Assembly (NCBI RefSeq): GCF_002101675.1
Contig: NZ_LQOY01000155.1
Coordinates: forward strand, 124,001-188,000
Source of the DNA: Mycobacterium gordonae
GTDB lineage: Bacteria; Actinomycetota; Actinomycetes; Mycobacteriales; Mycobacteriaceae
Direction: 5' to 3'
Length of the DNA: 64,000 nt
The position numbers were made by a program, and so were the translations under genes. Positions 9,039 to 18,111 of this stretch are shown here, piece after piece; the stretch's first letter is position 1; each line of letters starts with the position of its first letter. The notes below the pieces were generated by a model that worked only from the letters and a program-made list of their open reading frames with translations, did no database searches and was not told the DNA's origin.

Positions 9039-9508
9039 TGCCGCGCAAGGGACCCGCGCCCAAGCGTCCGCTGGTCAACGACCCGGTCTACGGGTCGCAG
9101 TTGGTCACCCAGTTGGTGAACAAAGTTCTGCTGCAGGGGAAGAAATCGCTCGCTGAGCGCATTGTCTATGGTGCGCTCGAACAGGCCCGGGACAAGACCG
9201 GCACCGACCCCGTCATCACCCTCAAGCGTGCTCTCGACAACGTCAAGCCCGCACTGGAGGTGCGTAGCCGCCGCGTCGGTGGTGCCACCTACCAGGTGCC
9301 CGTCGAGGTGCGTCCGGACCGGTCGACGACGCTGGCGCTGCGCTGGCTGGTCAGTTTCTCTCGGCAGCGCCGGGAGAAGACGATGGTCGAGCGTCTGGCC
9401 AACGAAATCATGGATGCCAGCAATGGCCTCGGGGCTGCCGTCAAGCGGCGTGAGGACACCCACAAGATGGCCGAGGCCAACCGCGCCTTCGCGCACTATC
9501 GCTGGTAG
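9038..9508 (+). CDS. rpsG: 30S ribosomal protein S7
   Basis: 156-residue primary binder of the 16S rRNA 3' major domain and head organiser of the small subunit. N-terminus [11 protein letters not shown] and the segment ALRWLVSFSRQRREKTMVERL are typical of actinobacterial S7. Coupled to rpsL by a TGATG overlap; fusA follows after about 100 bp. Confidence 0.98.
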   Translation: MPRKGPAPKRPLVNDPVYGSQLVTQLVNKVLLQGKKSLAERIVYGALEQARDKTGTDPVITLKRALDNVKPALEVRSRRVGGATYQVPVEVRPDRSTTLALRWLVSFSRQRREKTMVERLANEIMDASNGLGAAVKRREDTHKMAEANRAFAHYRW

Positions 9509-9607
9509 AGCAGTGTGCCAGCGCCGGAGCCGCCACGGCGGCGACATCAGGATGAGCGCTGGCGCATCCGATAGCTAACTGAGCAACGAAAGAGTGGGAA
9601 GACTTCT

Positions 9608-11713
9608 GTGGCACAGAAGGACGTGCTGACCGACCTGACGAAGGTCCGCAACATCGGCATCATGGCGCACATCGACGCCGGCAAGACCACAACGACCGAG
9701 CGCATCCTCTACTACACCGGCATCAGCTACAAGATCGGTGAAGTTCACGACGGCGCAGCCACCATGGACTGGATGGAGCAGGAGCAGGAGCGTGGTATCA
9801 CCATCACCTCCGCGGCGACCACCTGCTTCTGGAACGACAACCAGATCAACATCATCGACACGCCCGGCCACGTCGACTTCACCGTCGAGGTGGAGCGTTC
9901 GCTGCGTGTCCTGGACGGTGCCGTCGCGGTATTCGACGGCAAGGAGGGCGTCGAGCCCCAGTCCGAGCAGGTCTGGCGTCAGGCCGACAAGTACGACGTG
10001 CCGCGTATCTGTTTCGTCAACAAGATGGACAAGATCGGCGCCGACTTCTACTTCTCCGTGCGAACCATGGAGGAGCGCCTGGGCGCCAACGTCATTCCGA
10101 TCCAGCTGCCGGTCGGCTCCGAAGGCGACTTCGAGGGCGTCGTCGACCTGGTCGAGATGAAGGCCAAGGTGTGGCGGGGCGAAACGAAGCTGGGCGAGAC
10201 CTACGACACCATTGAGATCCCGGCAGAGCTGGCCGACAAGGCCCAGGAGTATCGCACCAAGCTGCTCGAGGCCGTCGCCGAAACCGACGAGGAGCTGCTG
10301 GAGAAGTACCTCGGTGGAGAAGAGCTCACCGTCGCCGAGATCAAGGGCGCGATCCGCAAGCTGACCACCACCTCCGAGGCGTACCCGGTGCTGTGCGGCA
10401 GCGCGTTCAAGAACAAGGGCGTGCAGCCCATGCTGGACGCCGTCATCGACTACCTTCCCTCGCCGTTGGACGTGCCGCCGGCCATCGGCCACCCGCCCGG
10501 CAAGGAGGACGAGGAGATCGTCCGCAAGCCGTCGACCGACGAGCCGTTCTCGGCGCTGGCTTTCAAGGTCGCGACGCACCCGTTCTTCGGCAAGCTCACC
10601 TACGTCCGGGTGTACTCGGGCAAGGTCGACTCAGGCAGCCAGGTCATCAACGCCACCAAGGGCAAGAAGGAGCGTCTGGGCAAGCTGTTCCAGATGCACT
10701 CCAACAAGGAGAACCCGGTGGAGACCGCGTCAGCGGGTCACATCTACGCGGTGATCGGCCTGAAAGACACCACCACCGGTGACACGCTGGCCGACCCGAA
10801 CAACCAGATCGTGCTCGAGTCCATGACGTTCCCGGACCCGGTCATCGAGGTGGCCATCGAGCCCAAGACCAAGAGCGACCAGGAGAAGCTGAGCCTGTCG
10901 ATCCAGAAGCTCGCCGAGGAGGACCCGACCTTCAAGGTCCACCAGGACGCGGAGACCGGCCAGACCGTGATCGGCGGCATGGGCGAGTTGCACCTGGACA
11001 TCCTGGTGGACCGCATGCGCCGCGAGTTCAAGGTCGAAGCCAACGTCGGCAAGCCGCAGGTCGCCTACAAGGAGACCATCAAGCGGACGGTGGACAAGGT
11101 TGAGTTCACGCACAAGAAGCAGACCGGCGGTTCCGGCCAGTTCGCGAAGGTGCTGATCAGTATCGAGCCGTTCACCAGCGAAGACGGGGCAACCTACGAG
11201 TTCGAGAGCAAGGTCACCGGTGGCCGGATCCCGCGCGAGTACATCCCGTCGGTGGACGCCGGTGCCCAAGACGCCATGCAGTACGGCGTGCTGGCCGGCT
11301 ACCCGTTGGTGAACCTGAAGGTCACCCTGCTCGACGGCGCCTTCCACGAGGTCGACTCCTCGGAGATGGCGTTCAAGATCGCCGGTTCGCAGGTGCTGAA
11401 AAAGGCTGCGGCACAAGCCCAGCCGGTGATCCTGGAACCGATCATGGCCGTCGAGGTCACCACGCCCGAGGACTACATGGGCGACGTGATCGGCGACCTG
11501 AACTCCCGCCGTGGCCAGATCCAGGCCATGGAGGAGCGGGCAGGGGCGCGTGTCGTCAAGGCGCACGTGCCGCTGTCGGAGATGTTCGGCTACGTCGGCG
11601 ACCTGCGGTCCAAGACGCAAGGCCGGGCGAACTACTCCATGGTGTTCGACTCCTACGCCGAAGTTCCGGCGAACGTGTCGAAGGAGATCATCGCGAAGGC
11701 GACGGGCGAGTGA
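9608..11713 (+). CDS. fusA: Elongation factor G
   Basis: 701-residue translocation GTPase, same length as M. tuberculosis FusA1. The G1 loop AHIDAGKTTTTERIL is near residue 20, the switch II segment DTPGHVDFT near 85, and NKMDKIGADF gives the G4 motif near 138. Domains II-V follow, including GGMGELHLDIL near 460. Starts with GTG after a GTGGGAAG-type ribosome site. Confidence 0.98.
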   Translation: MAQKDVLTDLTKVRNIGIMAHIDAGKTTTTERILYYTGISYKIGEVHDGAATMDWMEQEQERGITITSAATTCFWNDNQINIIDTPGHVDFTVEVERSLRVLDGAVAVFDGKEGVEPQSEQVWRQADKYDVPRICFVNKMDKIGADFYFSVRTMEERLGANVIPIQLPVGSEGDFEGVVDLVEMKAKVWRGETKLGETYDTIEIPAELADKAQEYRTKLLEAVAETDEELLEKYLGGEELTVAEIKGAIRKLTTTSEAYPVLCGSAFKNKGVQPMLDAVIDYLPSPLDVPPAIGHPPGKEDEEIVRKPSTDEPFSALAFKVATHPFFGKLTYVRVYSGKVDSGSQVINATKGKKERLGKLFQMHSNKENPVETASAGHIYAVIGLKDTTTGDTLADPNNQIVLESMTFPDPVIEVAIEPKTKSDQEKLSLSIQKLAEEDPTFKVHQDAETGQTVIGGMGELHLDILVDRMRREFKVEANVGKPQVAYKETIKRTVDKVEFTHKKQTGGSGQFAKVLISIEPFTSEDGATYEFESKVTGGRIPREYIPSVDAGAQDAMQYGVLAGYPLVNLKVTLLDGAFHEVDSSEMAFKIAGSQVLKKAAAQAQPVILEPIMAVEVTTPEDYMGDVIGDLNSRRGQIQAMEERAGARVVKAHVPLSEMFGYVGDLRSKTQGRANYSMVFDSYAEVPANVSKEIIAKATGE

Positions 11714-11741
11714 GTCGCGAGGCGACGGCGAGTGAGCGCAG

Positions 11742-11800
11742 CTCACGAGTGAGGAGCCGAGCAATTGATACAGACTCACGAGCGCGGAGCCGAGCAATGG
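11742..11800. repeat. Two 26-bp near-identical direct repeats between fusA and tuf
   Basis: Units at 11742-11767 and 11775-11800 share CTCACGAGNGNGGAGCCGAG and a following CAAT, spaced 33 bp apart. They fall in the 215-bp fusA-tuf gap after the fusA stop. They resemble the short GAGC-rich repeats dispersed in mycobacterial genomes; function unknown. Confidence 0.6.
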
Positions 11801-11851
11801 CTGTAGCGATGGCGACTGGTGAATAAGCGGAAACCGCGACGAGTAAGCTGA

Positions 11852-11867
11852 CGCGGTTAGCACCGCG
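11852..11867 (+). promoter_or_regulatory. Small hairpin upstream of tuf
   Basis: CGCGGT (11852-11857), loop TAGC, ACCGCG (11862-11867) form a perfect 6-bp stem 61 nt before the tuf GTG. It may be part of a tuf leader; a second short stem GCTT-AAGC follows near 11891. Confidence 0.4.
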
Positions 11868-11928
11868 GCAAAACCAAGAAAAATCAACACTGCTTTTTTA
11901 AGCACCAACAGTCCAGGAGGACAACAAA

Positions 11929-13119
11929 GTGGCGAAGGCGAAGTTCCAGCGGACCAAGCCGCACGTCAACATCGGGACCATCGGTCACGTTGACCACGGC
12001 AAGACCACTCTGACCGCGGCTATCACCAAGGTCCTGCACGACAAGTACCCGGACCTGAACGAGTCCAAGGCGTTCGACCAGATCGACAACGCGCCTGAGG
12101 AGCGTCAGCGCGGTATCACGATCAACATCGCGCACGTGGAGTACCAGACCGAGAAGCGTCACTACGCGCACGTCGACGCCCCCGGCCACGCCGACTACAT
12201 CAAGAACATGATCACCGGTGCCGCCCAGATGGACGGCGCGATCCTGGTGGTCGCCGCCACCGATGGCCCGATGCCGCAGACCCGTGAGCACGTGCTGCTC
12301 GCCCGTCAGGTGGGCGTGCCCTACATCCTGGTGGCGCTGAACAAGTCCGACGCGGTCGACGACGAGGAGCTGCTCGAGCTCGTCGAGCTGGAGGTCCGCG
12401 AGTTGCTGGCCGCCCAGGACTTCGACGAGGAAGCTCCGGTGGTCCGGGTCTCGGCGCTGAAGGCGCTCGAGGGCGACGCCACCTGGGTGAAGTCGGTAGA
12501 GGACTTGATGGACGCGGTCGACGAGTCGATTCCGGACCCGGTCCGCGACACCGACAAGCCGTTCCTGATGCCCGTCGAGGACGTCTTCACCATCACCGGT
12601 CGTGGCACCGTCGTCACCGGCCGTGTGGAGCGCGGCGTGGTGAACGTGAACGAGGAAGTTGAGATCGTCGGCATCAAGCCGACCAGCACCAAGACCACGG
12701 TCACCGGTGTCGAGATGTTCCGCAAGCTGCTCGACCAGGGTCAGGCCGGTGACAACGTCGGTCTGCTGCTGCGTGGTGTCAAGCGTGAGGACGTCGAGCG
12801 CGGCCAGGTCGTCATCAAGCCCGGCACCACCACTCCGCACACCGAGTTCGAGGGTCAGGTCTACATCCTGTCCAAGGACGAGGGCGGCCGGCACACGCCG
12901 TTCTTCAACAACTACCGTCCGCAGTTCTACTTCCGCACCACCGACGTGACCGGTGTGGTGACGCTGCCGGAGGGCACCGAAATGGTGATGCCCGGTGACA
13001 ACACCAACATCTCGGTGAAGCTGATCCAGCCCGTCGCCATGGACGACGGTCTGCGGTTCGCGATCCGTGAAGGTGGCCGCACCGTCGGCGCCGGGCGGGT
13101 CACCAAGATCATCAAGTAG
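11929..13119 (+). CDS. tuf: Elongation factor Tu
   Basis: 396-residue GTPase that delivers aminoacyl-tRNA to the ribosome. GHVDHGKTTLTAAIT (G1), DAPGHADYIKNM (G3) and ALNKSDAVDD (G4) are intact in domain 1, followed by barrel domains 2 and 3 ending VGAGRVTKIIK. Starts with GTG behind an excellent CAGGAGGA ribosome site. Confidence 0.98.
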   Translation: MAKAKFQRTKPHVNIGTIGHVDHGKTTLTAAITKVLHDKYPDLNESKAFDQIDNAPEERQRGITINIAHVEYQTEKRHYAHVDAPGHADYIKNMITGAAQMDGAILVVAATDGPMPQTREHVLLARQVGVPYILVALNKSDAVDDEELLELVELEVRELLAAQDFDEEAPVVRVSALKALEGDATWVKSVEDLMDAVDESIPDPVRDTDKPFLMPVEDVFTITGRGTVVTGRVERGVVNVNEEVEIVGIKPTSTKTTVTGVEMFRKLLDQGQAGDNVGLLLRGVKREDVERGQVVIKPGTTTPHTEFEGQVYILSKDEGGRHTPFFNNYRPQFYFRTTDVTGVVTLPEGTEMVMPGDNTNISVKLIQPVAMDDGLRFAIREGGRTVGAGRVTKIIK

Positions 13120-13131
13120 CTGGTAACTGCG

Positions 13132-13189
13132 CGAGCAGACGTCAAGGCCCCCGAAAACCTCGGTTTTCGGGGGCCTTTGCGTCTGCTCG
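13132..13189 (+). terminator. Strong hairpin terminator after tuf
   Basis: The outer arms CGAGCAGACG (13132-13141) and CGTCTGCTCG (13180-13189) enclose an inner 16-bp perfect stem AAGGCCCCCGAAAACC / GGTTTTCGGGGGCCTT (13144-13159 and 13162-13177) followed by TTTG. The same outer flank recurs at the rpsQ and rplO terminators. Confidence 0.85.
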
Positions 13190-13282
13190 GCACGCTAACT
13201 TGTGATCGGTAGAGAGCCGCGCGGGCGCTACTCTGACATCAACTTTCGGGCACCTGACCCGAGCTGAATGAGGGGAATGCAC

Positions 13283-14086
13283 ATGCTCGCGCGGTACATC
13301 AAAATGCAGCTGCTGGTGCTGTTGTGCGGCGGCCTGGTCGGACCGATCTTTCTCGTCGTCTACTTCACGCTCGGTTTCGGGCAGCTGCTGTCCTGGATGT
13401 TCTACGTCGGCCTGCTCATCACGGTTGCGGACGTGTTGGTGGCGATCGCGCTGACGTACTGGAGCGTCAACAACGCCGCCAAGAACGAGGCGCTCGAGGC
13501 GACCGGCGTGCTTGCGCTGGCTCAGATCACCGGTCTGACCGAGACGGGTACCCGGATCAACGAGCAGCCGGTGGTCAAGGTGCATCTGCACGTCTCCGGA
13601 CCCGGCATCTCGCCGTTCGACAGTGAGGACCGGGTGATCGCGAGCGTCACCCGGCTGGGCAACCTGACGGCCCGCAAGCTCGTCGTCCTGGTCGACCCCA
13701 CCACGAACGAATACCGAATCGACTGGGAGCGAAGCGCATTGGTCAACGGGCTGGTGCCGGCTCAGTTCACCGTCGAGGAAGACAACCGCACCTACGACCT
13801 CAGCGGCCAGGCCGGTCCGCTGATGGAGATCCTGCAACTGCTCAAGGCCAACAACATCCCGCTCAACCGCATCGTCGATGTGCGGTCCAACCCGGCGCTG
13901 CGCCAGCAGCTGCACGCGGTGGTGCGCCGCGCCGGCCAGCAGCAGGCGGGTCAGGCCGCCCAACCGCAAGCGCCGCAGGCCTCAATCGCCGACCGGCTGC
14001 AAGAGCTGGACTCGCTGCGCGCCAGCGGCGTGGTGAACGACCAGGAATACGCCAGCCGGCGCGCCCAGATCATCTCCGAGATCTGA
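13283..14086 (+). CDS. Membrane protein with C-terminal SHOCT domain (Rv0686-like)
   Basis: 267 residues from ATG 13283, chosen because GAGGGG lies about 8 nt upstream; ATGs at 13268 and 13277 are less well placed. Two transmembrane helices span roughly residues 8-32 and 40-60. A soluble beta-rich domain follows, then a Gln/Ala-rich linker, and the last 30 residues (DRLQELDSLRASGVVNDQEY) are a SHOCT motif, usual in short oligomerising membrane-associated proteins. Function unknown. It follows the tuf terminator and is a separate unit. Confidence 0.8.
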   Translation: MLARYIKMQLLVLLCGGLVGPIFLVVYFTLGFGQLLSWMFYVGLLITVADVLVAIALTYWSVNNAAKNEALEATGVLALAQITGLTETGTRINEQPVVKVHLHVSGPGISPFDSEDRVIASVTRLGNLTARKLVVLVDPTTNEYRIDWERSALVNGLVPAQFTVEEDNRTYDLSGQAGPLMEILQLLKANNIPLNRIVDVRSNPALRQQLHAVVRRAGQQQAGQAAQPQAPQASIADRLQELDSLRASGVVNDQEYASRRAQIISEI

Positions 14087-14192
14087 GCCCGCCTCGGTTG
14101 TCCACGAACGGAACCTGGCTGCGAATTCTGGCGCGGATTCTCGCGGTGCGGTTCCATTCGACGGCACCTCAGCGCTGATCAGCCGACCTAAC

Positions 14193-14206
14193 TAGAACAC
14201 GTTTCA
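14193..14206. promoter_or_regulatory. KstR-type operator upstream of the SDR gene
   Basis: TAGAACACGTTTCA fits the 14-bp KstR consensus TnnAACnnGTTnnA at every fixed position. It is 39 bp before the SDR start codon. KstR is the TetR repressor of cholesterol catabolism in mycobacteria; binding here is inferred from the match only. Confidence 0.6.
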
Positions 14207-14244
14207 GTTTCGCTGCTAGCCTGGCAGGCGGCGAAAGGGGAGCA

Positions 14245-15063
14245 GTGGCGCAATCACTTCAGGGACGGGTGGCATTCATCACCGGCGCCGCGCGCGCCCA
14301 GGGACGTTCTCATGCGATCCGGCTCGCGCGCGAGGGCGCCGACATCATCGCTTCGGACATCTGCGCGCCGGTATCGGAGACGTTGACCTACCCACCGGCC
14401 ACCGCTGAGGATCTCGCCGAGACCGTCCGCGCGGTCGAGGCGGAAGGCCGCAAAGTGCTGGCACGCGAGGTCGATGTGCGCGACGACGCCGCGGTGCGGC
14501 AGCTGGTGTCCGACGGCGTCGAACAGTTCGGCCGGCTCGACATAGTGGTCGCCAACGCCGGGGTACTGGGTTGGGGCCGGGTCTGGGAACTCACCGACGA
14601 GCAGTGGGACACCGTCATCGGCGTCAACCTCACTGGGACTTGGCGCACCCTGCGCGCCACCATCCCGGCGATGATCGAAGCCGGCAACGGCGGCTCGATC
14701 GTCGTGGTCAGCTCCGCGGCCGGCCTGAAGGCGACGCCGGGCAACGGCCACTACGCCGCCAGCAAGTTCGGCCTGACCGCGCTGACCAACACCTTGGCGC
14801 TGGAGCTCGGTGAATACCGGATCCGGGTCAACTCCATCCACCCGTACTCGGTCGACACCCCGATGATCGAGCCGGAGGCGATGATGCAGGTGTTCGCCGA
14901 GCATCCGCGGTTCGTGCACGCCTTTCCGCCAATGCCGATGCAGTACAAGGGGTTTATGTCACCCGACGAGGTTTCCGACGTCGTCGTCTGGTTGGCCGGT
15001 GACGGCTCCGGCACCCTGTCGGGCACCCAGATCCCGGTCGACAAGGGCGCGTTGAAGTACTGA
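14245..15063 (+). CDS. Mycofactocin-type short-chain dehydrogenase (Rv0687-like)
   Basis: 272-residue SDR. TGAARAQGRSHAIRLA at residues 14-29 is the nucleotide-binding loop with the pattern of mycofactocin-coupled SDRs, and there is an extended insert after strand 2 (SDICAPVSETLTYPPATAEDL) that buries NAD. The catalytic segment is SSAAGLKATPGNGHYAASK (Ser, Tyr, Lys). Such enzymes oxidise alcohols while passing electrons to mycofactocin through bound NAD, which fits the cluster 5 kb downstream. A KstR-like box precedes it, suggesting a sterol or other alicyclic alcohol substrate. Starts with GTG. Confidence 0.92.
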   Translation: MAQSLQGRVAFITGAARAQGRSHAIRLAREGADIIASDICAPVSETLTYPPATAEDLAETVRAVEAEGRKVLAREVDVRDDAAVRQLVSDGVEQFGRLDIVVANAGVLGWGRVWELTDEQWDTVIGVNLTGTWRTLRATIPAMIEAGNGGSIVVVSSAAGLKATPGNGHYAASKFGLTALTNTLALELGEYRIRVNSIHPYSVDTPMIEPEAMMQVFAEHPRFVHAFPPMPMQYKGFMSPDEVSDVVVWLAGDGSGTLSGTQIPVDKGALKY

Positions 15064-15088
15064 TTGTCTGCCGTGCTATGAACTCCAC

Positions 15089-16270
15089 GTGAGCACACAC
15101 GGAATCGTGATCGTCGGCGGCGGGCTGGCCGCCGCCCGGACGGCCGAGCAGCTGCGCCGTGCGGAGTACGCCGGCCCCATCACCATCGTCAGCGACGAGG
15201 TGCACCTGCCTTACGACCGCCCTCCGCTGTCCAAGGAAGTGCTGCGCAGCGAGATCGACGACACGGCCCTCAAGCCGCGGGAGTGGTACGACGAGAAGGA
15301 CATCACCCTGCGGCTGGGCCAGGCGGCCACCGGCATCGACACTTCGGCCCAGACCGTGACGCTGGCCGACGGCACCTCGCTGGGATACGACGAACTCGTC
15401 ATCGCCACCGGTCTGGTGCCGCGAAGGATCCCGAGTCTGCCCGACCTGGACGGTATCCGGGTGCTGCGGTCCTTCGACGAGTGCATGGCGTTGCGCACCC
15501 ACGCGTCCGCCGCCAAGAAGGCGGTGGTGGTCGGCGCGGGCTTCATCGGCTGTGAGGTGGCGGCCAGCCTGCGCGGTCTCGGGGTGGACGTGGTGCTGGT
15601 GGAGCCGCAGCCGACACCGCTGGCGTCGGTGCTCGGCGAGCAGATCGGCGCGCTGGTCACCCGCCTGCACCGCGACGAGGGCGTGGACGTCCGCACCGGC
15701 ATCGGGGTGGCCGAGGTCCGCGGCCAAGGCCATGTCGACTCCGTGGTGCTCACTGACGGTACCGAAGTCCCCGCCGACCTGGTGGTGGTCGGTATCGGCT
15801 CGCACCCGGCCACCGACTGGCTCGAGGGCAGCGGAATCACCGTCGACAATGGTGTCGTCTGCGACGAGGCGGGCCGCGCCAGTGCCCCGCACGTCTGGGC
15901 GCTAGGTGATGTCGCGTCCTGGCGCGATGCCACCGGACATCAGGTGCGCGTAGAGCATTGGAGCAACGTGGCCGACCAGACCCGGGTGGTGGTGCCCGCG
16001 ATGCTGGGCCGCGAGGTGCCGTCGACGGTCGTCGTCCCGTATTTCTGGAGCGACCAGTACGACGTGAAGATCCAGTGCCTGGGTGAGCCGGAAGCCACCG
16101 ACACCGTGCACATCGTCGAGGACGACGGCCGCAAGTTCCTGGCGTACTACGAACGCGACGGCGCGCTGGTCGGCGTGGTGGGTGGCGGGTTACCCGGCAA
16201 GGTGATGAAGGTACGGGCCAAAGTCGCTGCCGCCGTGCCTATTTCGGAAATGCTGGACGCCAGCGCTTAA
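15089..16270 (+). CDS. FAD-dependent ferredoxin/rubredoxin reductase (Rv0688-like)
   Basis: 393-residue pyridine-nucleotide:ferredoxin reductase. FAD-binding IVIVGGGLAAARTAEQLR is at residues 6-23, an NAD(P)-binding VVVGAGFIGCEVAASLRGLG near 148-167, and the FAD ribityl motif APHVWALGDVA near 265. It could feed electrons from NAD(P)H to a ferredoxin serving a cytochrome P450; no ferredoxin gene is adjacent. It begins with GTG 25 bp after the SDR and is probably co-transcribed with it. Confidence 0.9.
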   Translation: MSTHGIVIVGGGLAAARTAEQLRRAEYAGPITIVSDEVHLPYDRPPLSKEVLRSEIDDTALKPREWYDEKDITLRLGQAATGIDTSAQTVTLADGTSLGYDELVIATGLVPRRIPSLPDLDGIRVLRSFDECMALRTHASAAKKAVVVGAGFIGCEVAASLRGLGVDVVLVEPQPTPLASVLGEQIGALVTRLHRDEGVDVRTGIGVAEVRGQGHVDSVVLTDGTEVPADLVVVGIGSHPATDWLEGSGITVDNGVVCDEAGRASAPHVWALGDVASWRDATGHQVRVEHWSNVADQTRVVVPAMLGREVPSTVVVPYFWSDQYDVKIQCLGEPEATDTVHIVEDDGRKFLAYYERDGALVGVVGGGLPGKVMKVRAKVAAAVPISEMLDASA

Positions 16271-17523
16271 AACTGACCCAGGTAGAACCGCAAGCCCTGG
16301 TTGTCGGTGCATTCGGCGGACAGGCCGTACGGCTGACGTGACGGCTCCTCCAGCACGGTGCCGCCGGCCTCGCGCACCCGGGCCACCGCGGCGTCGATGT
16401 CCTCGACGGCCCACATCGGCACCGCGACGCGACGCGGGCTCCCGCCCGCCACACCCGCCATCGGGTGAGTGTCGCGCACCTGCCAGCCATCGGCGACGCG
16501 GCCGGGCTCGAACGTCCAGCCCAGCACCCGTGCGTAGAAGTCGCGGAAACCGGCCGACCCCGGCACGTTGTAGGTCATGTAGGCCAGCTCACCTGGCCCG
16601 GATCCGTTGAGCTGCGGTCGTTTCCGGTCGGCTGCCGATTCGAATACCGCGATCGGCGCGCCCTGTGGGTCGGTGGCGTCCAGAGTGACGCCGTGCTCGG
16701 TCCGACGGGTTTCGCCCACGGAGCCGCCGGCGGCGTTGATTGCGGCGCGCGCGGCCGCCAGGTCGGTGACGGCATAACCGCAGAACAGGCCGGGCTCGGC
16801 GGCGGCGTGGATGTCGGTGGGCAGTTCGGTGTTGGTCACCCGGTGCGACTTGGCGTCGACGGTCCAGCCCAGCACGTGTCCGTAGAACGCGGCGGCCCGC
16901 TCGGCGTCGGGAACCCGCAGTGCGATGAAGCCGAGATCGCCCTGCTGGATGCGGGGACCGGTGGGTCCGCTCAGCATCCAGCGGTGGCCGAACGGGTCGA
17001 CGATCGTGGCGTTGCGCGCGCCGTGGCCCTCGTAGATCTCGCGCTGCACGCTGGCGCCGTGTGCACGTGCCTGCCGCAACGCGGCGTCGGTGTCCGCAAC
17101 ATGCAGCATCAGGCTCACCGACACGGACCCCGGTTGGGGGCCCTGCAGTCCAAGCTCGGGGTATTCGTCGGCCAGGTAGAGCACACCGCCACCGATTTCG
17201 AGCTCGACGTGTCCAATTCGTCCGTCCGGCATCTCAATTGGCTCGCCGATCACCACTGCGCCGAATGCCGTGGCGTACCAGTGGATTGCGTCGGGCGCGT
17301 CCCGCACGGTCAGATAAGGGACTGCGGCCGGGCGGGGGACCGCCTCAGCGGGCGGTTCGTAAATGGTTTCCTTCAAGACGGCGGATGTATCACTCATGAC
17401 CACTCCTTCGGGTAGTGACAACGCGGACTCCAGCCGCCGGCGCAACCGCGCGGCGAAGCCCGGATCGGGTTGCACCGGAAGGTCTTCGGTGTGCAGCACG
17501 TAGAGCGGATCTCGCTTACTCAT
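16267..17523 (-). CDS. Triple VOC-domain protein with short sigma-linked N-terminus
   Basis: 418 residues from ATG 17523. The first 40 residues (starting MSKRDPLYVLHTEDLPVQPD) resemble the short tail segment found in proteins encoded after ECF sigma genes. Three vicinal-oxygen-chelate (glyoxalase/bleomycin-resistance fold) domains follow at about 65-190, 200-305 and 315-418. Such domains bind metals or small ligands; no specific reaction can be assigned. The start overlaps the sigma-factor stop by 4 nt (ATGA), so it is expressed with it. The stop overlaps the end of the convergent reductase gene by 4 nt. Confidence 0.85.
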   Translation of the reverse strand: MSKRDPLYVLHTEDLPVQPDPGFAARLRRRLESALSLPEGVVMSDTSAVLKETIYEPPAEAVPRPAAVPYLTVRDAPDAIHWYATAFGAVVIGEPIEMPDGRIGHVELEIGGGVLYLADEYPELGLQGPQPGSVSVSLMLHVADTDAALRQARAHGASVQREIYEGHGARNATIVDPFGHRWMLSGPTGPRIQQGDLGFIALRVPDAERAAAFYGHVLGWTVDAKSHRVTNTELPTDIHAAAEPGLFCGYAVTDLAAARAAINAAGGSVGETRRTEHGVTLDATDPQGAPIAVFESAADRKRPQLNGSGPGELAYMTYNVPGSAGFRDFYARVLGWTFEPGRVADGWQVRDTHPMAGVAGGSPRRVAVPMWAVEDIDAAVARVREAGGTVLEEPSRQPYGLSAECTDNQGLRFYLGQF

Positions 17524-18047
17524 GACGTGCTCCCTTCCGGATACTCTTTGCGGAACGCCTTTTTGGCGCGAACCAGCAGTGCCTCGGTGGCGTGCACGGT
17601 CCGCCCGAGCAGTGCGGCGCATTCACCGACACTGCAGCCGTCCATATACCTCAGGACGAGCACCGCGCGGTGTGAGTCGCTCAGCCTCTCCAGCACGCTC
17701 TCGGCGACCAACCGGTCCAATTCGGCGTCCCACTCGTCGGGCGGGTCGACCGGTTCGGGCGGTTCGGCCACCGGCACCGGCTCGTGCCGTCGCCGGTAAT
17801 GGTCAGCCAGCTTGTGCCGGGCCACCCCCATCAGCCAGGGCATGGCGATCGGTGGCGGGTCACCTTCGCGTGCGGCAGCCCGCGCCGTTTGCAGCCCGGC
17901 CAGAAACGTCTCCGACGTCAGGTCCTCCGCGGTTCCCCGGTCACCGCAGCGGCGTACGAAGTAGCCGTAGACCACCGGCAGCGCTTCGTCGTACAGCGCC
18001 AGCAGCGCGCTCGCGGCGTCGCGCTGGCGGTGCGATTGGGCGCTCAC
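17520..18047 (-). CDS. ECF-type RNA polymerase sigma factor
   Basis: 175 residues from GTG 18047; an in-frame start at 18143 would add a low-complexity basic tail. Region 2 (ALPVVYGYFVRRCGDRGTAEDLTSETFLAGL) and region 4 (ERLSDSHRAVLVLRYMDGCSVGECAALLGRTVHATEALLVRAKKAF) are both complete, joined by an acidic Pro-rich linker. No anti-sigma factor gene with a membrane helix is next to it; the overlapping VOC protein may take a regulatory role. Third gene of the minus-strand mftR operon, 64 bp after the DUF2332 gene. This module is not in the M. tuberculosis locus as I recall it. Confidence 0.88.
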   Translation of the reverse strand: MSAQSHRQRDAASALLALYDEALPVVYGYFVRRCGDRGTAEDLTSETFLAGLQTARAAAREGDPPPIAMPWLMGVARHKLADHYRRRHEPVPVAEPPEPVDPPDEWDAELDRLVAESVLERLSDSHRAVLVLRYMDGCSVGECAALLGRTVHATEALLVRAKKAFRKEYPEGSTS

Positions 18048-18111
18048 ACTCTTGATGTCGTCGCGGCGACTCGATTTCCGACGGGGTGATCGAGAAAATT
18101 TCCCACCGCCG

